From Bicyclus anynana (lineage: Eukaryota; Arthropoda; Insecta; Lepidoptera; Nymphalidae), in contig NC_069099.1 of NCBI RefSeq assembly GCF_947172395.1, positions 15,195,740-15,259,739 of the forward strand: a DNA stretch of 64,000 bases, given 5' to 3'. This document shows positions 63,301-64,000 of this stretch, piece by piece; position 1 is the first letter of the stretch; each line of letters opens with the position of its first letter. The position numbers and the translations under genes were made by a program. The notes beneath the pieces are model-generated. The model searched no databases, was not told the origin of the DNA, and saw nothing but the letters and a program-made list of their open reading frames with translations.

Positions 63301-64000
63301 TAAGGTTTTTGATCATATTTTAGATTTTAATAATATAATTATGTTTTAGAGGATTTAATGTAGATATGTAGGTATACCCACTTTAAAGTAGTAGCATTTT
63401 TCCTTTTTTTTGCCGATTTCAAGGAAATGAAGCCTGCTAAAAGAATGTAGTGGTGTTTATGCAACTAACAAAGCCAAAAACAGCTTTTTGAGATCTGTAC
63501 TGTGTAGAAATATGACATCATTTAATTTTTCCTTAAACTCATATTCAATATACAGGTTTCCATCCCAACAAGTAAGCTGTGAAACCTCTACACATAAATC
63601 TAAACTACAATATTAAACAAACTTTCTAAAAAAAACTCCTACCTTAATAAACCTTATTATAGGTTTATATCTTGGGTTTCATGATATCAGAATACATAAA
63701 AACAATTAAACACGTTACATGCCCATAATAATTACAAGGGAACGGTTCACCAGAATCCGTTATGGTCGTTAAAGGATCAGAAACAATGAAGCCTTCGGAT
63801 CCTCTCAGATAATTACCGGAATTGTTACAGTCCTCGTGCAAAATTGGCTAAAACTCCCAAAAGACCAATTACAAAGGGATTCGGGGAATTTATTTTCCTC
63901 CCAGCTTTTTGAGATAAGATGTTATTTACCTATTTACTTTACGGCACAATTTTGAAGCACACTCGAATCGAAAGCAAATCGGCTTTCAAAAATGTCTTTA
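63301..64000. other. Unassigned right end
   Basis: AT-rich with no feature recognised. If the dpr20-like gene continues upstream, this is intron sequence. Confidence 0.4.

Overview
This window looks like a piece of a butterfly or moth (Lepidoptera) nuclear genome. It is AT-rich, has almost no long reading frames, and is packed with short interspersed elements, Helitron-like fragments, inverted-repeat elements and 3' ends of RTE-type LINEs of the kinds common in lepidopteran assemblies. It contains no bacterial-style operons, rRNA genes or CRISPR arrays. One assembly gap of 200 N lies at 27049-27248.

The only host gene I can support is on the minus strand at the right end. Three exons encode parts of a two-immunoglobulin-domain neuronal surface protein of the Dpr family, closest to Drosophila dpr20 as I remember it. 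They are 62018-61799 (rest of Ig1), 61246-61072 (start of Ig2) and 54228-54092 (end of Ig2). Splice sites and phases fit across all three. The exon with the start of Ig1 and the signal peptide, and the exon(s) with the C-terminal anchor, were not found and probably lie outside the window. If the gene runs on to the left, much of the window may be its intron or 3' flank; this is inference.

The most unusual structure is at 61246-60606. The middle dpr20 exon is followed by four more head-to-tail copies of itself. Each is preceded by a CAG acceptor, and the three after the first that are complete keep a GTGA donor. Spacers are only 29, 29, 29 and 33 bases. Copies 2 and 3 carry internal deletions of 57 and 51 bases, both multiples of three, so exon phase is kept. 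Copy 4 breaks the phase and copy 5 is truncated.

The rest is repeats. 0-10 kb: SINEs, a 993 bp element with terminal inverted repeats, a ~130 bp tandem repeat, and a 60 bp inverted repeat enclosing a hammerhead-ribozyme-like motif. 10-20 kb: a 500 bp CCCTACCCCTA minisatellite, two MITEs (one with a CTCF-consensus match) and LINE remnants. 20-30 kb: a 503 bp palindrome and an inverted MITE pair beside the gap. 30-50 kb: dense SINE-A and SINE-B copies, RTE 3' ends, and a LINE fragment with repeated tails. 50-64 kb: a 685 bp inverted-repeat element, more SINEs, and the dpr20 exons. For convenience the families are called SINE-A, SINE-B, Helitron-like, RTE and so on; these are my labels from the sequence, not database names.
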